A stretch of DNA of 59,363 nt from JBPCOI01 sp051000395 (GTDB lineage Bacteria > Actinomycetota > Actinomycetes > Mycobacteriales > Jatrophihabitantaceae), in the NCBI GenBank assembly GCA_051000395.1, contig JBPCOI010000020.1:1-59363 (forward strand), in the 5' to 3' direction. How positions within the stretch are numbered: position 1 is the first letter of the stretch; each line of letters begins with the position of its first letter. Shown piece after piece: positions 32,152 to 44,673 of the stretch. The notes below the pieces were generated by a model that saw only the letters and a program-made list of their open reading frames with translations, had not been told where the DNA came from and made no database searches. The translations under genes and the position numbers were made by a program.

Positions 32152-33390
32152 GTGCCATTCCCGCCCCGCTCGAGGCGTACGGGCGAACTCCCCCTGTCCG
32201 TCGCGGCGGCCCTGCTCGTCGCCAGCTCGGTGACCTGGCGACAGAACACGTTCTACTCGGGCGGCCTCGACCCGGTCGTCGTCGGCAAGGCCGTCCTGAG
32301 CGTGACGGCGTTGACGCTGGCTGTCGGCGCGGCCCGCCGGAGCCTCCCGCGCCGCCCGTTGCGCCTCGGCTCGATGGCGCTGCTGGCACTGCTGCTCGTC
32401 GCGTCGATCTTCGGTGCCTGGTACACGCAGAGCACGCTGAGTTCGTCATTGACGCTCGTCGCGCGGCTCGTCGTTCTCGCCGTCACCGTGTTCGAGTTGC
32501 TGCGGGCGTTTCCCCCGATCCGGGTGATCCGGGCCCTCGCCATCTGGATGGCGGTGATCGGGCTCGTCGCCGCAGTTACGGGGCTGGGAACCCTTGCGGC
32601 GCAGGGACGCCTGTCGGGAGGGATCCCGCCGCTGTTCGCGAACGAACTAGCCGAGCTCTGCGGTTTCGCATTGATCACCCTGATCTGGCGAGACGTCCAG
32701 CACCGCGGCCGCCTCTGGGACTTCCCGGTGATCGTCGCGCTGGCCGGCATCACGTACCTGACCGGATCGCGGACCGGGCTGCTGGCGCTGGGCGCCGCTC
32801 TGGTGGTGCTCTTCGTCCAGGTCAGGCGGCTGCCGGTCGGCGTCGTTCTCGCCACGCTTCCGCTGGTACCGGGACTGGTCTTCGTGGTGTTCGGCACGCA
32901 CGTCGTCAGCGACTATCTCGGCCGCGGCGGGTCGACGAGCCTGACCACGCTGAGCAGCCGCACCGTCGCCTGGTCCTCGGCGCTGCACCTGCACCACGCG
33001 TTCTGGGACACTTGGTTCGGCAGCGGCCTGTCCCAACTGGAGATCCCGGTCGCCGCCAAGTACCGATCCATGCAGGTGCTGGACAGCAGCTGGATCTCCG
33101 CCCTCGTCCAGGGCGGGTTGATCGGGATCATCCTGCTCGCTGTCTGGGCGTGCTACGTCACGGCCGTCGCCGTGACGGCGCCGCGGCCGTACCGGCTGCT
33201 CGCGACTACGCTGGTCGTCTTCACCCTCGCGCGCAGCTTTTTGGAGAGCGGCCTGGTCGCGGCCTCCCCCGCGTACCTGATTCTGCTTGTCGTGTCGCTG
33301 AGCTCCGCCGCGCCCACAGCCGGCGCCTCCCGCCCCGCCGAGCCGGATCGCCCCGCGGGCAAGCGCCGCGAGGCTGTCCTGGCAACCTGA
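32152..33390 (+). CDS. Wzy-like O-antigen/exopolysaccharide polymerase
   Basis: 412 residues with about 10-12 hydrophobic segments and the large periplasmic loop of O-antigen ligase/polymerase (Wzy_C) proteins. The LTGSRTGLLALGAALVVL segment and the loop region FGSGLSQLEIPVAAKYRSMQVLDSSW match the family. It would join lipid-linked repeat units at the outer face of the membrane. GTG 32152 follows the chain-length gene by 13 bases; a longer in-frame ORF overlaps that gene and is a shadow. The C-terminal tail is hydrophilic. Confidence 0.87.
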   Translation: MPFPPRSRRTGELPLSVAAALLVASSVTWRQNTFYSGGLDPVVVGKAVLSVTALTLAVGAARRSLPRRPLRLGSMALLALLLVASIFGAWYTQSTLSSSLTLVARLVVLAVTVFELLRAFPPIRVIRALAIWMAVIGLVAAVTGLGTLAAQGRLSGGIPPLFANELAELCGFALITLIWRDVQHRGRLWDFPVIVALAGITYLTGSRTGLLALGAALVVLFVQVRRLPVGVVLATLPLVPGLVFVVFGTHVVSDYLGRGGSTSLTTLSSRTVAWSSALHLHHAFWDTWFGSGLSQLEIPVAAKYRSMQVLDSSWISALVQGGLIGIILLAVWACYVTAVAVTAPRPYRLLATTLVVFTLARSFLESGLVAASPAYLILLVVSLSSAAPTAGASRPAEPDRPAGKRREAVLAT

Positions 33391-33484
33391 GTCCCATCTC
33401 CTCGCGGCTGTCAGCGCACCCCTCGACGGTACCGCCGCGTGTGGTGGCGGTTTGCCAGCCGATGGGGTAGCATCGTTTACAAGG

Positions 33485-33575
33485 AAGATAATGTCGAGGA
33501 CGACATTGCTCAGGCTGCTTATCGCCACGCCGTGGTGGTAGCGCCATCGGGGGACAACATCGGGGGACTGTCATG
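33485..33575 (+). promoter_or_regulatory. leader with repeated CATCGGGGGA motif before the beta-propeller gene
   Basis: The 182-base gap has AAGATAAT at 33485-33492 and two tandem CATCGGGGGA motifs (33545-33554 and 33559-33567), the second providing the ribosome-binding site ahead of ATG 33573. The first gene of the locus (23908) has the same AAGATAAT and ACATCGGGGGA pair. A shared promoter/leader for two transcription units of one regulon is inferred. Confidence 0.45.
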
Positions 33576-35522
33576 GAGCATTACCACGTATCGCCGTTCT
33601 ACCTGCGCCTTCGCGCGGCCGCGCTCGTCATCGCGCTCGTCCTGGGTGCCTATGCCGCGCTCGGGGCAGCGGATCGCCCCGCGCGGGCGGACACCGCACC
33701 GCCTCCTGGCACCCCATCCACCGTCAGTGCGGACGCGCTGCCCACCGTCCAGCAGAACGGCGTGGTGTGGGCGGAGGTGACCGTCGGCAACATCGTGTAC
33801 GCGACCGGCAGCTTCTCGCAGACCTGGCCGGCGGGAAGCACCAACACGCCGGCGAACGACACGCCGCGTGCGAACCTGCTGGCCTTCGACATCACGACGG
33901 GCAACCTCGTCACGTCCTTCAACCACTCGCTCAACGCGCAGGGCCTCTCGCTGGCCGCCTCGCCGGACGGTTCGCGCGTCTACGTCGGTGGCGACTTCAC
34001 CACCGTCGACGGCCAGCCACGCAGCCGCATCGCCGCCTTCGACACCGCCACTGGCGCGCTGGACTCCAGCTTCGCACCGACGATCTCGAACGAGGTCGAC
34101 GCGATCACCGCGACCAACGCGACGGTCTACGCCGGCGGCAGCTTCTTCAACGTCAACGGCCACGCGCGCACCCGGCTGGCGGCGCTTGCCGCGTCGAACG
34201 GGGCGCTGCTGTCCTGGGCGCCGGCCGCCTCCGGAGCGCCGGGCACCGATGACAGGGTGACGGCGCTGGTGGTGACTCCGGACCAGACCGAGGTGGTCAT
34301 CGGTGGGCGCTTCAGCACGCTCAGCGGCACCAACACCTGGGGCCTGGGCGCGGTGACCACCGCGAGCGGCGCGGTTGTCCCCTACGCGGCGAACAGCCGC
34401 ATCCAGGACTACAGCACCTACAATGGCAAGAACGCGTACGGCGCGGGCATCGAAAGCCTGGTGACCGACGGCAGCCAGGTCTACGGCAGCGGCTTCTCCT
34501 ACGGCGCAGGCAACTTCGAGGGCACGTTCGGCCTCGACCCGGACACCGGCACGATCAACTTCGTCAACGACTGCCACGGCGACACCTACAGCGTGTTCCC
34601 GGCCGGTCAGGTGCTCTACAGCGTCAGCCACGCCCACGACTGCTCGGCCGTTGGCGCCTTCCCGGACACGAATCCGCGCATCTGGCACCACGCGCTGGCG
34701 CAGACCACGTACGGCACCGGCACCAACACCGGACCGGACAGCTACGGCTGGAACTACAACGGGGTGCCCGATTCGACCCTGCTGCAGTGGTACCCGACGT
34801 TGGCCATCGGCAGCTACACCCACCAGTACCAGGCCGCTTGGGCGGTCACCGGCAACAGCAACTACCTAGCGCTCGCCGGCGAGTTCCCCACAGTCAACGG
34901 CGGCGCGCAGCAGGGCATCGTGCGCTTCGCGGTGAGGTCGCTCGCGCCGAACAAGACGGGGCCGACGCCGACCTCGGCCATCACGCCGCGAGCCGAGATC
35001 AACACCGAGCAGCAGGTCCAGGTCAACTGGACTGCCACCTGGGACGAGGACAACGCGAACCTGACCTACAACGTGCTGCGTGACGGGGCGCCGACGCCGG
35101 TCTACTCCGTCACCCGCTCGTCCAACTTCTGGCAGCTGCCGAGCCTGAGCGTCATCGACCAGGGACTCGCCCCCGGATCGACGCACACCTACCGGGTGCA
35201 GGTCCTCGACCCGCTCGGCAACAAGATCGGCAGCGGAACCTCGAACTCGATCACCGTCCCGGGCGGGAACGCCGTGGCACCGCACGCGTCGTTCACCGCC
35301 AGTTGCACCGCGAACCGGTGCTCGGTCGACGCGGCCAGCTCTACTGCCCCGAATTCGACGATCAGGGCCTACCGGTGGAGCTGGGGCGACGGCACGCGGG
35401 GCACCGGCGTGAGCTCGAAGCACGTGTACCGCGCCGCGGGTAGCTACCAGATCACGCTGAGCATCACCGACGCATCGGGACGCACCGCGACGGCGACCCA
35501 CACCGTCACCGCCCGCGGCTGA
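33573..35522 (+). CDS. large secreted protein: signal peptide, beta-propeller-like repeats, FN3-like and PKD domains
   Basis: 649 residues. A signal peptide with basic start and hydrophobic core ends near residue 40 (ADRPARADT). Residues about 50-450 carry repeats of the form VYVGGDFTTVDGQPRSRIAAFD, VYAGGSFFNVNGHARTRLAAL and VVIGGRFSTLSG, suggesting a beta-propeller. An FN3-like stretch (about 470-565) and a terminal PKD domain (about 570-649, with WSWGDGTRGTG and YRAAGSYQITLSITD) follow. No catalytic motif is recognised. Placement between polymerase and flippase genes suggests an extracellular matrix or polymer-binding protein. It has its own leader region. Confidence 0.85.
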   Translation: MEHYHVSPFYLRLRAAALVIALVLGAYAALGAADRPARADTAPPPGTPSTVSADALPTVQQNGVVWAEVTVGNIVYATGSFSQTWPAGSTNTPANDTPRANLLAFDITTGNLVTSFNHSLNAQGLSLAASPDGSRVYVGGDFTTVDGQPRSRIAAFDTATGALDSSFAPTISNEVDAITATNATVYAGGSFFNVNGHARTRLAALAASNGALLSWAPAASGAPGTDDRVTALVVTPDQTEVVIGGRFSTLSGTNTWGLGAVTTASGAVVPYAANSRIQDYSTYNGKNAYGAGIESLVTDGSQVYGSGFSYGAGNFEGTFGLDPDTGTINFVNDCHGDTYSVFPAGQVLYSVSHAHDCSAVGAFPDTNPRIWHHALAQTTYGTGTNTGPDSYGWNYNGVPDSTLLQWYPTLAIGSYTHQYQAAWAVTGNSNYLALAGEFPTVNGGAQQGIVRFAVRSLAPNKTGPTPTSAITPRAEINTEQQVQVNWTATWDEDNANLTYNVLRDGAPTPVYSVTRSSNFWQLPSLSVIDQGLAPGSTHTYRVQVLDPLGNKIGSGTSNSITVPGGNAVAPHASFTASCTANRCSVDAASSTAPNSTIRAYRWSWGDGTRGTGVSSKHVYRAAGSYQITLSITDASGRTATATHTVTARG

Positions 35523-35567
35523 CGGGCGCCGACCGGCTCGGCAGGCGCGCCAACCGCCCGCGGTAGC

Positions 35568-36887
35568 GTGGAGATCTTTCCGGTGTCCGAGCACAGGCGG
35601 GATGTGGCAATCCTCAGCGGGACGAACGACGGCGCGCCCGAGGACGCGGACCGCCCGCTGGGGCGCGCGCGGCTGGCCGGCAGCGCGGCGGCCATCACCG
35701 CGACCAATGCGATCACCGCTGGCGGCAGCTTGGTACTGCAGATCCTCGCGGCACGCCAGCTCGGCCTGGCGGGCTACGGCGCTTTCGCGCTGTGCATCTC
35801 CGTCCTGACGACCGCGCTCGCGCTGTTCACCGGTTATGTCGGCGACGCGCTGACCGTGATGGACCGCAACGCGCCGCTCGTCCGTATGGCCCTGGTCACC
35901 AGCGCGGGCATCGGCCTGCTGTTCAGTTTCCTCGCCGCCACCGCCTTCGTCCTCGTCCTGCACCTCGGTGACCTGCGGGTGGCCCTCGTCTACGGCGCGA
36001 TGGTGCTCGCCTGGCTCGTCGAGGAGCTGGGCCGGCGGCTGCTCATCGCCCGCCTGGAGTACTGGCGTCTGGTCCTGAACGACGCGACTTACGTCCTCGT
36101 GACGCTGGCGACCGTCGCCGTGGCGATGATCATGGGCGTTCGCCTGGACCTGCTGGTGCTGCTCGCCTCGATGCTCGTCGGCGCCCTGGCGGCCATCGGG
36201 CTCGCCCTGCGCCAGCTGCCCGAGGCCGAGTACGGGCAGCTGCAGGTGGGCCTGCGCGGAGGCACGACGGTGGCGAGATTCGCGGTCTGGCGCTCGCTGC
36301 AGTCGACCCTGCGGCCCACCCAGCTGCTCGGGGCGCGGGTGCTCGTTCTGCAGCTGGCCTCCCTGGCCGCGGTCGGTGCCGTCGAATCGGGACGTCTGGT
36401 GGTCGCTCCCATGCAGACGGTGCTCAACGGCGCGGCCGACTTCCTGCTGTCGACCGGTGCCGAGGGGCAACGCTCCAAGCGGCGGCTGCGGCTGGTGAAC
36501 GAGCAGGCGGCCGTCGTGCTGGTTGCCGTCACGATGGCCGGCGGCCTGCTGGCCACCGTGCTGTCCCACCCGCTCGGGCGGCTGATGGCCGGTCACTCGG
36601 TGCCGCACCTGCTCGTGCTCGGCTGGGCGGTGTACACGGCGATGTGGGCCGCGTCCTTGCCGTTCACCGCCGAGCTCGCGGTGCGCAAGCTGTCGCTGCC
36701 GGTCTTCGTGGCGCGCCTGGTGGAGACGGTGCTCGGCCTCGGGCTCGTCGCCGGCGTGCTCGCCGTGACCGGACGCGGCGACGTGGTGCCGTGGCTGCTT
36801 GCCGCGCCGGCGCTGGTGAACGCGTGGTACCTGCGCCGCCTCGCCGTCCGCAGCCGGCCGGCCGTGGCCGCCCCGGCGACGAGCTGA
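35568..36887 (+). CDS. Wzx-like polysaccharide flippase
   Basis: About 439 residues with 12 or so hydrophobic segments, beginning SAAAITATNAITAGGSLVLQILAARQLGLAGYGAFAL. A start with a Gly-rich, ARxLGxxxYGxFA motif is typical of MVF/polysaccharide-transport flippases. It would turn the lipid-linked repeat unit across the membrane for the Wzy-like polymerase. GTG 35568 and GTG 35583 are both possible starts. Family divergence is high, so the call rests on topology, motif and neighbours. Confidence 0.82.
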   Translation: MEIFPVSEHRRDVAILSGTNDGAPEDADRPLGRARLAGSAAAITATNAITAGGSLVLQILAARQLGLAGYGAFALCISVLTTALALFTGYVGDALTVMDRNAPLVRMALVTSAGIGLLFSFLAATAFVLVLHLGDLRVALVYGAMVLAWLVEELGRRLLIARLEYWRLVLNDATYVLVTLATVAVAMIMGVRLDLLVLLASMLVGALAAIGLALRQLPEAEYGQLQVGLRGGTTVARFAVWRSLQSTLRPTQLLGARVLVLQLASLAAVGAVESGRLVVAPMQTVLNGAADFLLSTGAEGQRSKRRLRLVNEQAAVVLVAVTMAGGLLATVLSHPLGRLMAGHSVPHLLVLGWAVYTAMWAASLPFTAELAVRKLSLPVFVARLVETVLGLGLVAGVLAVTGRGDVVPWLLAAPALVNAWYLRRLAVRSRPAVAAPATS

Positions 36888-36904
36888 CCGCAGGGACGGT
36901 CTGG

Positions 36905-37918
36905 TCAGCCCCCCGCGAGCGGCTGCGCCACCCTCGCTGGCGCGGCGTCGGGCTGGGGTAGCGGTCCCAGCCAGGTGCGCAGCGCAGCCACCAGCGCCAG
37001 CGCGAGCACGGCGCCGAAGAACAGGCCGCCGAGGCAGTCCACCGCCCAGTGCTTGCCGAGATAGATCCGCGAGTAGCCCTCGACGCTGGCCACCGCGGCG
37101 CAGCCGACCACCAGCCAGACCGACGCCTGCAGGCTCGCGTAGCTGCGGGCGAGAAGGTAACCGGCCACGCCGACGATCACGACGGTGCGGGTGCAGCCTC
37201 CGGACGGAAACGGGCCGACGCCGCCCACCGAGGTATGGGCCGAGGGCACCGTGCCGTGCACCACGTCGGTGACCAGTTGCTGCAGGTACTTCTCGATCTG
37301 CACGGTGGCCATCAGCACCGCGCTGCTCAGCCACGCTGCTTGCCTGAGCAGCACGGCGGCTGCCGCGAAGGCGACGAACGCCCCCATGTCCACCCAGTTG
37401 TAGAGCTTGCCGAACTGCACCAGCACCGCGATGAACACCGCAGCGAGGACGACCACGGCGAGCACCCGGTAGCGGCGCAACCGCAAGCCGAGCACGAGCG
37501 CGGCGGCCAGCGCGATCGCGGTCATCTCAGGGTACTCCCCGACGTGCGTGAGCCTCGACAGCACCGCGGTGAGCCAGCCGGCGCGGTGCTGCAGGAAGTA
37601 GTGATAGACCGGACGGTCGGCGTGCACGACCCCGCTGAGCTTGGTGATCTTGCCCAGCACCGAGGTGACGACGACGGCCAGGGCGAGGCCCACGAGGCCG
37701 ACGGCGAGGGCCGACACGGCGGCGCCAGCACCGCGGCCGCGGCGGAGCGAGGACGCCCGCAGGTTGTCCGGCCGGTGCGGTCCGCTGCCCGGCGCCAGCT
37801 GCTCGCGCAGGGTACTCACGCGCCGGGCGATCACGGCGGCGACGACGCACGCCACGATCAGGCCCGCCACGCCGATCCCGAGTGAGGGCCACGCGTTCCC
37901 GGTGCTCGTTGGTCCCAC
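36905..37918 (-). CDS. PAP2-superfamily membrane protein with altered active site
   Basis: 337 residues, five to seven hydrophobic segments. Motif 3, SRIYLGKHWAVD, is intact. Motif 2 reads FPSGGCTRTVV, with Gly instead of the PSGH histidine. Motif 1 (KYLQQLVTDVVHGTVP) lacks the RP pair. Some actinobacterial PAP2 homologues share the FPSGG form. In polysaccharide loci, PAP2 enzymes recycle undecaprenyl pyrophosphate; with this residue missing the activity may differ. GTG 37918 has GGGGAG at the right spacing; the longer ORF runs through the kinase gene. It is convergent with the flippase across a 17-base gap. Confidence 0.8.
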   Translation of the reverse strand: MGPTSTGNAWPSLGIGVAGLIVACVVAAVIARRVSTLREQLAPGSGPHRPDNLRASSLRRGRGAGAAVSALAVGLVGLALAVVVTSVLGKITKLSGVVHADRPVYHYFLQHRAGWLTAVLSRLTHVGEYPEMTAIALAAALVLGLRLRRYRVLAVVVLAAVFIAVLVQFGKLYNWVDMGAFVAFAAAAVLLRQAAWLSSAVLMATVQIEKYLQQLVTDVVHGTVPSAHTSVGGVGPFPSGGCTRTVVIVGVAGYLLARSYASLQASVWLVVGCAAVASVEGYSRIYLGKHWAVDCLGGLFFGAVLALALVAALRTWLGPLPQPDAAPARVAQPLAGG

Positions 37919-38001
37919 TGCCGCTCCCCGAAGACAATCGCTCGCCGCGCCGGCCGACCTTAGCAATCGCCGGCGCGCGGCGCTCGGCGTGAGTGGCCGC
38001 C

Positions 38002-38961
38002 TCAGCCGGGCTGGACTGAGCCGGTGCAGCCGAGCAGGGTCTCCAGCCGGCGTTGCAGGCTGTGCTCGGCGCGCACGATCGACCGGCCGCTGACCCGTTC
38101 GGCCCAGTATTGTGCTGCCTCCTGGAGCTCCGTTGCCCACGGCAAGCGGACGACGGCGCCCCGGCGCAGTGCAGCGCGCACGGTCGTGAAGTACACCTGA
38201 TCGGCTCCTGGGGGCGCCCAGCAGGTGTCCTCCCAGTCGATGAGCCAGGTGGTGCCGGCGCTGCGGCGTAGGTTCCAGGGGGTCAGGTCGCCGTGTGAGC
38301 CGCGCCAGTGCGCGGGCACGCCCACCGGCCTGCTGAGCACCGACTCGACGAGCTCGGTGATCTCGTCGGTGAGCTCTCGACCGGCCGTCCGGGCCGGTGC
38401 GTGCGGCCGCTGGGCGAACGCCGCGTAGGCCGTCCAAGACCACGGGCCCGCCTGCCCCGAGCCGGCCAGAACCGGCACGTGGAAGGTACGGGTCCTCGCG
38501 GCCCGGGCCGCCTCGCTGATCTCACGTTCGAGCCGAAGGCTGGCCGCGTCACGGCGCACCCGGATCAGCATCGAGCGGTTGCCGGCGCACAGCAGGACCG
38601 TCAGCGCGGCGCGAGAAGCCTGCAGCCGCTGGTAGAAGGCCAGCCCGTCGACCGTCTCGCCGGCGAGGTGGCACCACTGCTCCCACAGCGCGGCGAACTC
38701 CGCACGCGGCATCGGCGGCGTCCACGTCTCCCGCGCGCCGAGCAGCGCGCGTCCGCCGCTCGCCCGCGCCGCCGCCCACAGCAGCCGCTGGGCGAGCAGC
38801 GGCAGCGGCTTGGACGCCGGGTACAGCGTCATGCCGAGCGCGGTCGCCTCCGCCGCGCGCGCCGGGACGAGCACCGTGCGCCAGCGGGGCGGGAAGCGGA
38901 CGTACGCGCCGACCGACGGGTACGGCGCCGGGAGGCCTGCGCCGGACGTCGCGGGCGTCAT
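38002..38961 (-). CDS. APH/choline-kinase-fold phosphotransferase
   Basis: 319 residues. The catalytic loop SHGDLTPWNL and the following metal-binding LIDWEDTCWAPPGADQVYF are those of aminoglycoside phosphotransferase/choline kinase-fold enzymes. The N-terminal half is divergent and rich in Arg and Ala. Its position among polysaccharide genes suggests phosphorylation of a sugar or precursor rather than drug resistance, but this is inference. It is divergent from the sulfotransferase with a 58-base gap and upstream of the PAP2 gene on the same strand. Confidence 0.78.
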   Translation of the reverse strand: MTPATSGAGLPAPYPSVGAYVRFPPRWRTVLVPARAAEATALGMTLYPASKPLPLLAQRLLWAAARASGGRALLGARETWTPPMPRAEFAALWEQWCHLAGETVDGLAFYQRLQASRAALTVLLCAGNRSMLIRVRRDAASLRLEREISEAARAARTRTFHVPVLAGSGQAGPWSWTAYAAFAQRPHAPARTAGRELTDEITELVESVLSRPVGVPAHWRGSHGDLTPWNLRRSAGTTWLIDWEDTCWAPPGADQVYFTTVRAALRRGAVVRLPWATELQEAAQYWAERVSGRSIVRAEHSLQRRLETLLGCTGSVQPG

Positions 38962-39019
38962 GGTCTCCTCCCCGGGGCTCGCCAGCCCGTCCGCACCATG
39001 GATCGGGCGCCGTTACTGT

Positions 39020-39934
39020 ATGGCAATGGACGAGGCGGGGGCGCGGTCCGCGCGGTCGCGCGAGCTCGTCGTCGCGGCCGGTCGCGAGGCGATCCGCGCC
39101 TTCGGCAAGGCCAGTGCCAGCTGGCGGCCCGACCCGGACTTTCTCGTCATCGGCGCGAAACGCGGCGGCAGCACGTCCTTCTACTTCGATCTGCTGGCAC
39201 ATCCTCACCTCTGCCCGCTGTTCCCCCGCCCGGAACGGTTGCCGAAGGCCGAGGCGACGAAGGGCATCCACTACTTCGACCAGAACTATTTCCGCGGCGA
39301 ACGGTGGTACCGCTCGCACCTGCCCTCCGCGCGCGTCCGCGCCAGCCAGCAGGCCAGGGTGGGCGGGCCCGTCGTCACCGGTGAGGCTTCGCCGTACTAC
39401 CTGTTCCACCCCGGTGCCGCCGAGCGCGCGGCCGCGCTGCTGCCCGATGTCAAGATCATCGCGGTGTTGCGCGATCCGGTCATGCGCAGCTACAGCCACT
39501 GGAAGGAGCGGCGGCGCAACGGCGCCGAGACGCTGAGCTTTCCCGACGCGCTGGCCGCCGAGGACGAGCGGATCGGCTACGTCGAGGACGCGCTGCGCCG
39601 GGACCCGGCGTTTCGCAGTTACGCGCACGAGAACCTGTCCTACGCGCGGCAGAGCGAGTACGACACGGCGCTGCAGGAATGGTTCTCCCGCTATCCGGCG
39701 CAGCGGATCCTCGTGCTCGCCAGCGAGGACTACTACCGCGATCCGCAGTCCTGCCTGGACCGGGCGCTGCAGTTCCTCGGCCTGCCGCGCCAGGACATCG
39801 CGACGGGCGCCGTCCGCAACGCCGCCGGTGGCGAGCGGCTCGACGCGTCGGTGCGCGCGCAGCTGGCTGCGCGCTTCGCCCCGCACAACCACCGGCTCGA
39901 GCAGCTGACCGGACGCACCTTCCCCTGGCAGTAG
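39020..39934 (+). CDS. sulfotransferase (PAPS-dependent family)
   Basis: 304 residues. The 5'-phosphosulfate-binding loop is GAKRGGSTSFYFDLLAHP, the 3'-phosphate-binding segment is IAVLRDPVMRSYSHWKERRR, and the GEASPYYLFHP segment also fits heparan/keratan-type and Stf0-like bacterial sulfotransferases. It would transfer sulfate from PAPS to a hydroxyl of a sugar or lipid. It closes the polysaccharide locus. ATG 39020 is chosen (MAMDEAG); ATG 39026 is adjacent, and an upstream in-frame ATG at 38960 would overlap the divergent gene start. No PAPS synthesis genes are in the window. Confidence 0.88.
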   Translation: MAMDEAGARSARSRELVVAAGREAIRAFGKASASWRPDPDFLVIGAKRGGSTSFYFDLLAHPHLCPLFPRPERLPKAEATKGIHYFDQNYFRGERWYRSHLPSARVRASQQARVGGPVVTGEASPYYLFHPGAAERAAALLPDVKIIAVLRDPVMRSYSHWKERRRNGAETLSFPDALAAEDERIGYVEDALRRDPAFRSYAHENLSYARQSEYDTALQEWFSRYPAQRILVLASEDYYRDPQSCLDRALQFLGLPRQDIATGAVRNAAGGERLDASVRAQLAARFAPHNHRLEQLTGRTFPWQ

Positions 39935-39973
39935 CCGGGCAACCCGGGCTCCTCCGGCACCCGGATGCCCCGT

Positions 39974-40216
39974 CCGATCGCGATCTTCATGGCGTCTGGC
40001 CGCCATGAGTGCAGGTCGCCATGAAGATCGCGAGGTGCCATGAAGATCGCGAGGTGCCATGAAGATCGCGGGGTGCCCTGAAGATCGCGGGTGCCCGGTC
40101 CGATCGTGATCTTCATGGCGTCCGGCCGCCATGAGTGCACGCCGCCATGAAGATCGCGGGGTGCCCTGAAGATCGCCGGGTGCCATGAAGATCGCGGGGT
40201 GCCATGAAGATCGCGA
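39974..40216. repeat. array of palindromic ATGAAGATC-core repeats
   Basis: The 370-base gap before mfd holds two long composite units. In unit 1, GCGATCTTCATGGCG (39980-39994) and CGCCATGAAGATCGC (40017-40031) are perfect 15-bp inverted arms 22 bases apart. Unit 2 (arms 40106-40120 and 40143-40157) is the same with one arm mismatch. Each is followed by tandem 18-19-base units of the form CCATGAAGATCGCGGGGTG (40019 to 40093 and 40145 to 40216). The same 15-mer arm occurs at 18036. Array structure is seen directly; function is unknown. The rest of the gap (40217-40304) contains the mfd leader. Confidence 0.92.
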
Positions 40217-40304
40217 AGGCGCGCTGGCAGTCGCCGCGTAAGCTGAAGCCATCCCCTCCCATCGCCGGTGCGGGGAGTTTTGTGCTGTGTGGGAAAGGGA
40301 ACTG

Positions 40305-43940
<3,636 letters not shown>

Positions 43941-44014
43941 CCCGATCCGGTCGGGTCCGGCGCGGCATGCGATTCTGGGACGTCGCACCAGCGCATCCGT
44001 GGGAGCAGATCACC

Positions 44015-44668
44015 GTGAGAGTTCGCAAGCTGAGCGCAGCCGCCACCGTGCTGCTCGCTGCCGTCGGGTTGACGGCATGCCAGAGCAAGGTCGGGGCGGC
44101 GGCCTACGTCGGCGGCCACCGCATCAGCGACTCCGAGGTCGCCAGCTACGTCACCAACGCCGGCGTCGCCCCGAGCATCGCGGCGAAGGCGTCCGCGTCC
44201 GGTGAAACGCTGCAGCCGAAGGTGTCCGTCCTCGACCTGCTCGTCAAGCGAGCCCTGTTCCAGCAGGCGCTGCGCGCGCACGGCGGGGTGCCGAGCCAGG
44301 GCAAGCTGGCGGCCTTGCACGACACCGCGCTCGAGACCTTCCTGGGCCTGCAGCCCGCGCAGGTCACCGGATTCGACGCCTACCTCGCCGCGAACCAAGG
44401 CCCGAACGGGTACTCGTCGGGCTACAAGGACCTGCTGCTGAGCACGGTCGAGCTCGAGACCGCACTCGCGATCGAGCTCAAACCCGCCTCGCGCCAGGCC
44501 TTCAATGCCGCAGTCGACAAGCTGCACATCCCGGTCAGCGTCAGCCCGCGCTACGGCGCGTGGGACGCAGCCAACCTGCAGATGTCCGCGGATCCGGCCG
44601 CGGGCGTGCCCAGCTTCGTCACGCTGCACAGCTCGGCCGCGCCGGCCGCCGCCGCCCCGAGCGGCTGA
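44015..44668 (+). CDS. SurA N-terminal-domain-like lipoprotein
   Basis: 217 residues. A signal sequence ends in the lipobox LTAC (VGLTACQSK), followed by VGGHRISDSEVASYV, the start of a SurA-N/peptidyl-prolyl-isomerase-like helical domain; no PPIase catalytic domain follows. Such a lipoprotein commonly sits between mfd and mazG in actinobacteria. It may act as an extracytoplasmic chaperone. GTG 44015 has GGGAG 9-13 bases upstream; the in-frame ORF upstream overlaps the end of mfd. Confidence 0.82.
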   Translation: MRVRKLSAAATVLLAAVGLTACQSKVGAAAYVGGHRISDSEVASYVTNAGVAPSIAAKASASGETLQPKVSVLDLLVKRALFQQALRAHGGVPSQGKLAALHDTALETFLGLQPAQVTGFDAYLAANQGPNGYSSGYKDLLLSTVELETALAIELKPASRQAFNAAVDKLHIPVSVSPRYGAWDAANLQMSADPAAGVPSFVTLHSSAAPAAAAPSG

Positions 44669-44673
44669 CGCGC

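Noticed and set aside
38002..38961. Aminoglycoside resistance gene
   Set aside because: Only the general kinase-fold motifs match; the N-terminal half is divergent and the context is polysaccharide synthesis.
39974..40216. CRISPR-like array before mfd
   Set aside because: The units are tandem at 18-19 bases with no unique spacers of constant length, contain inverted copies, and no cas gene is nearby.
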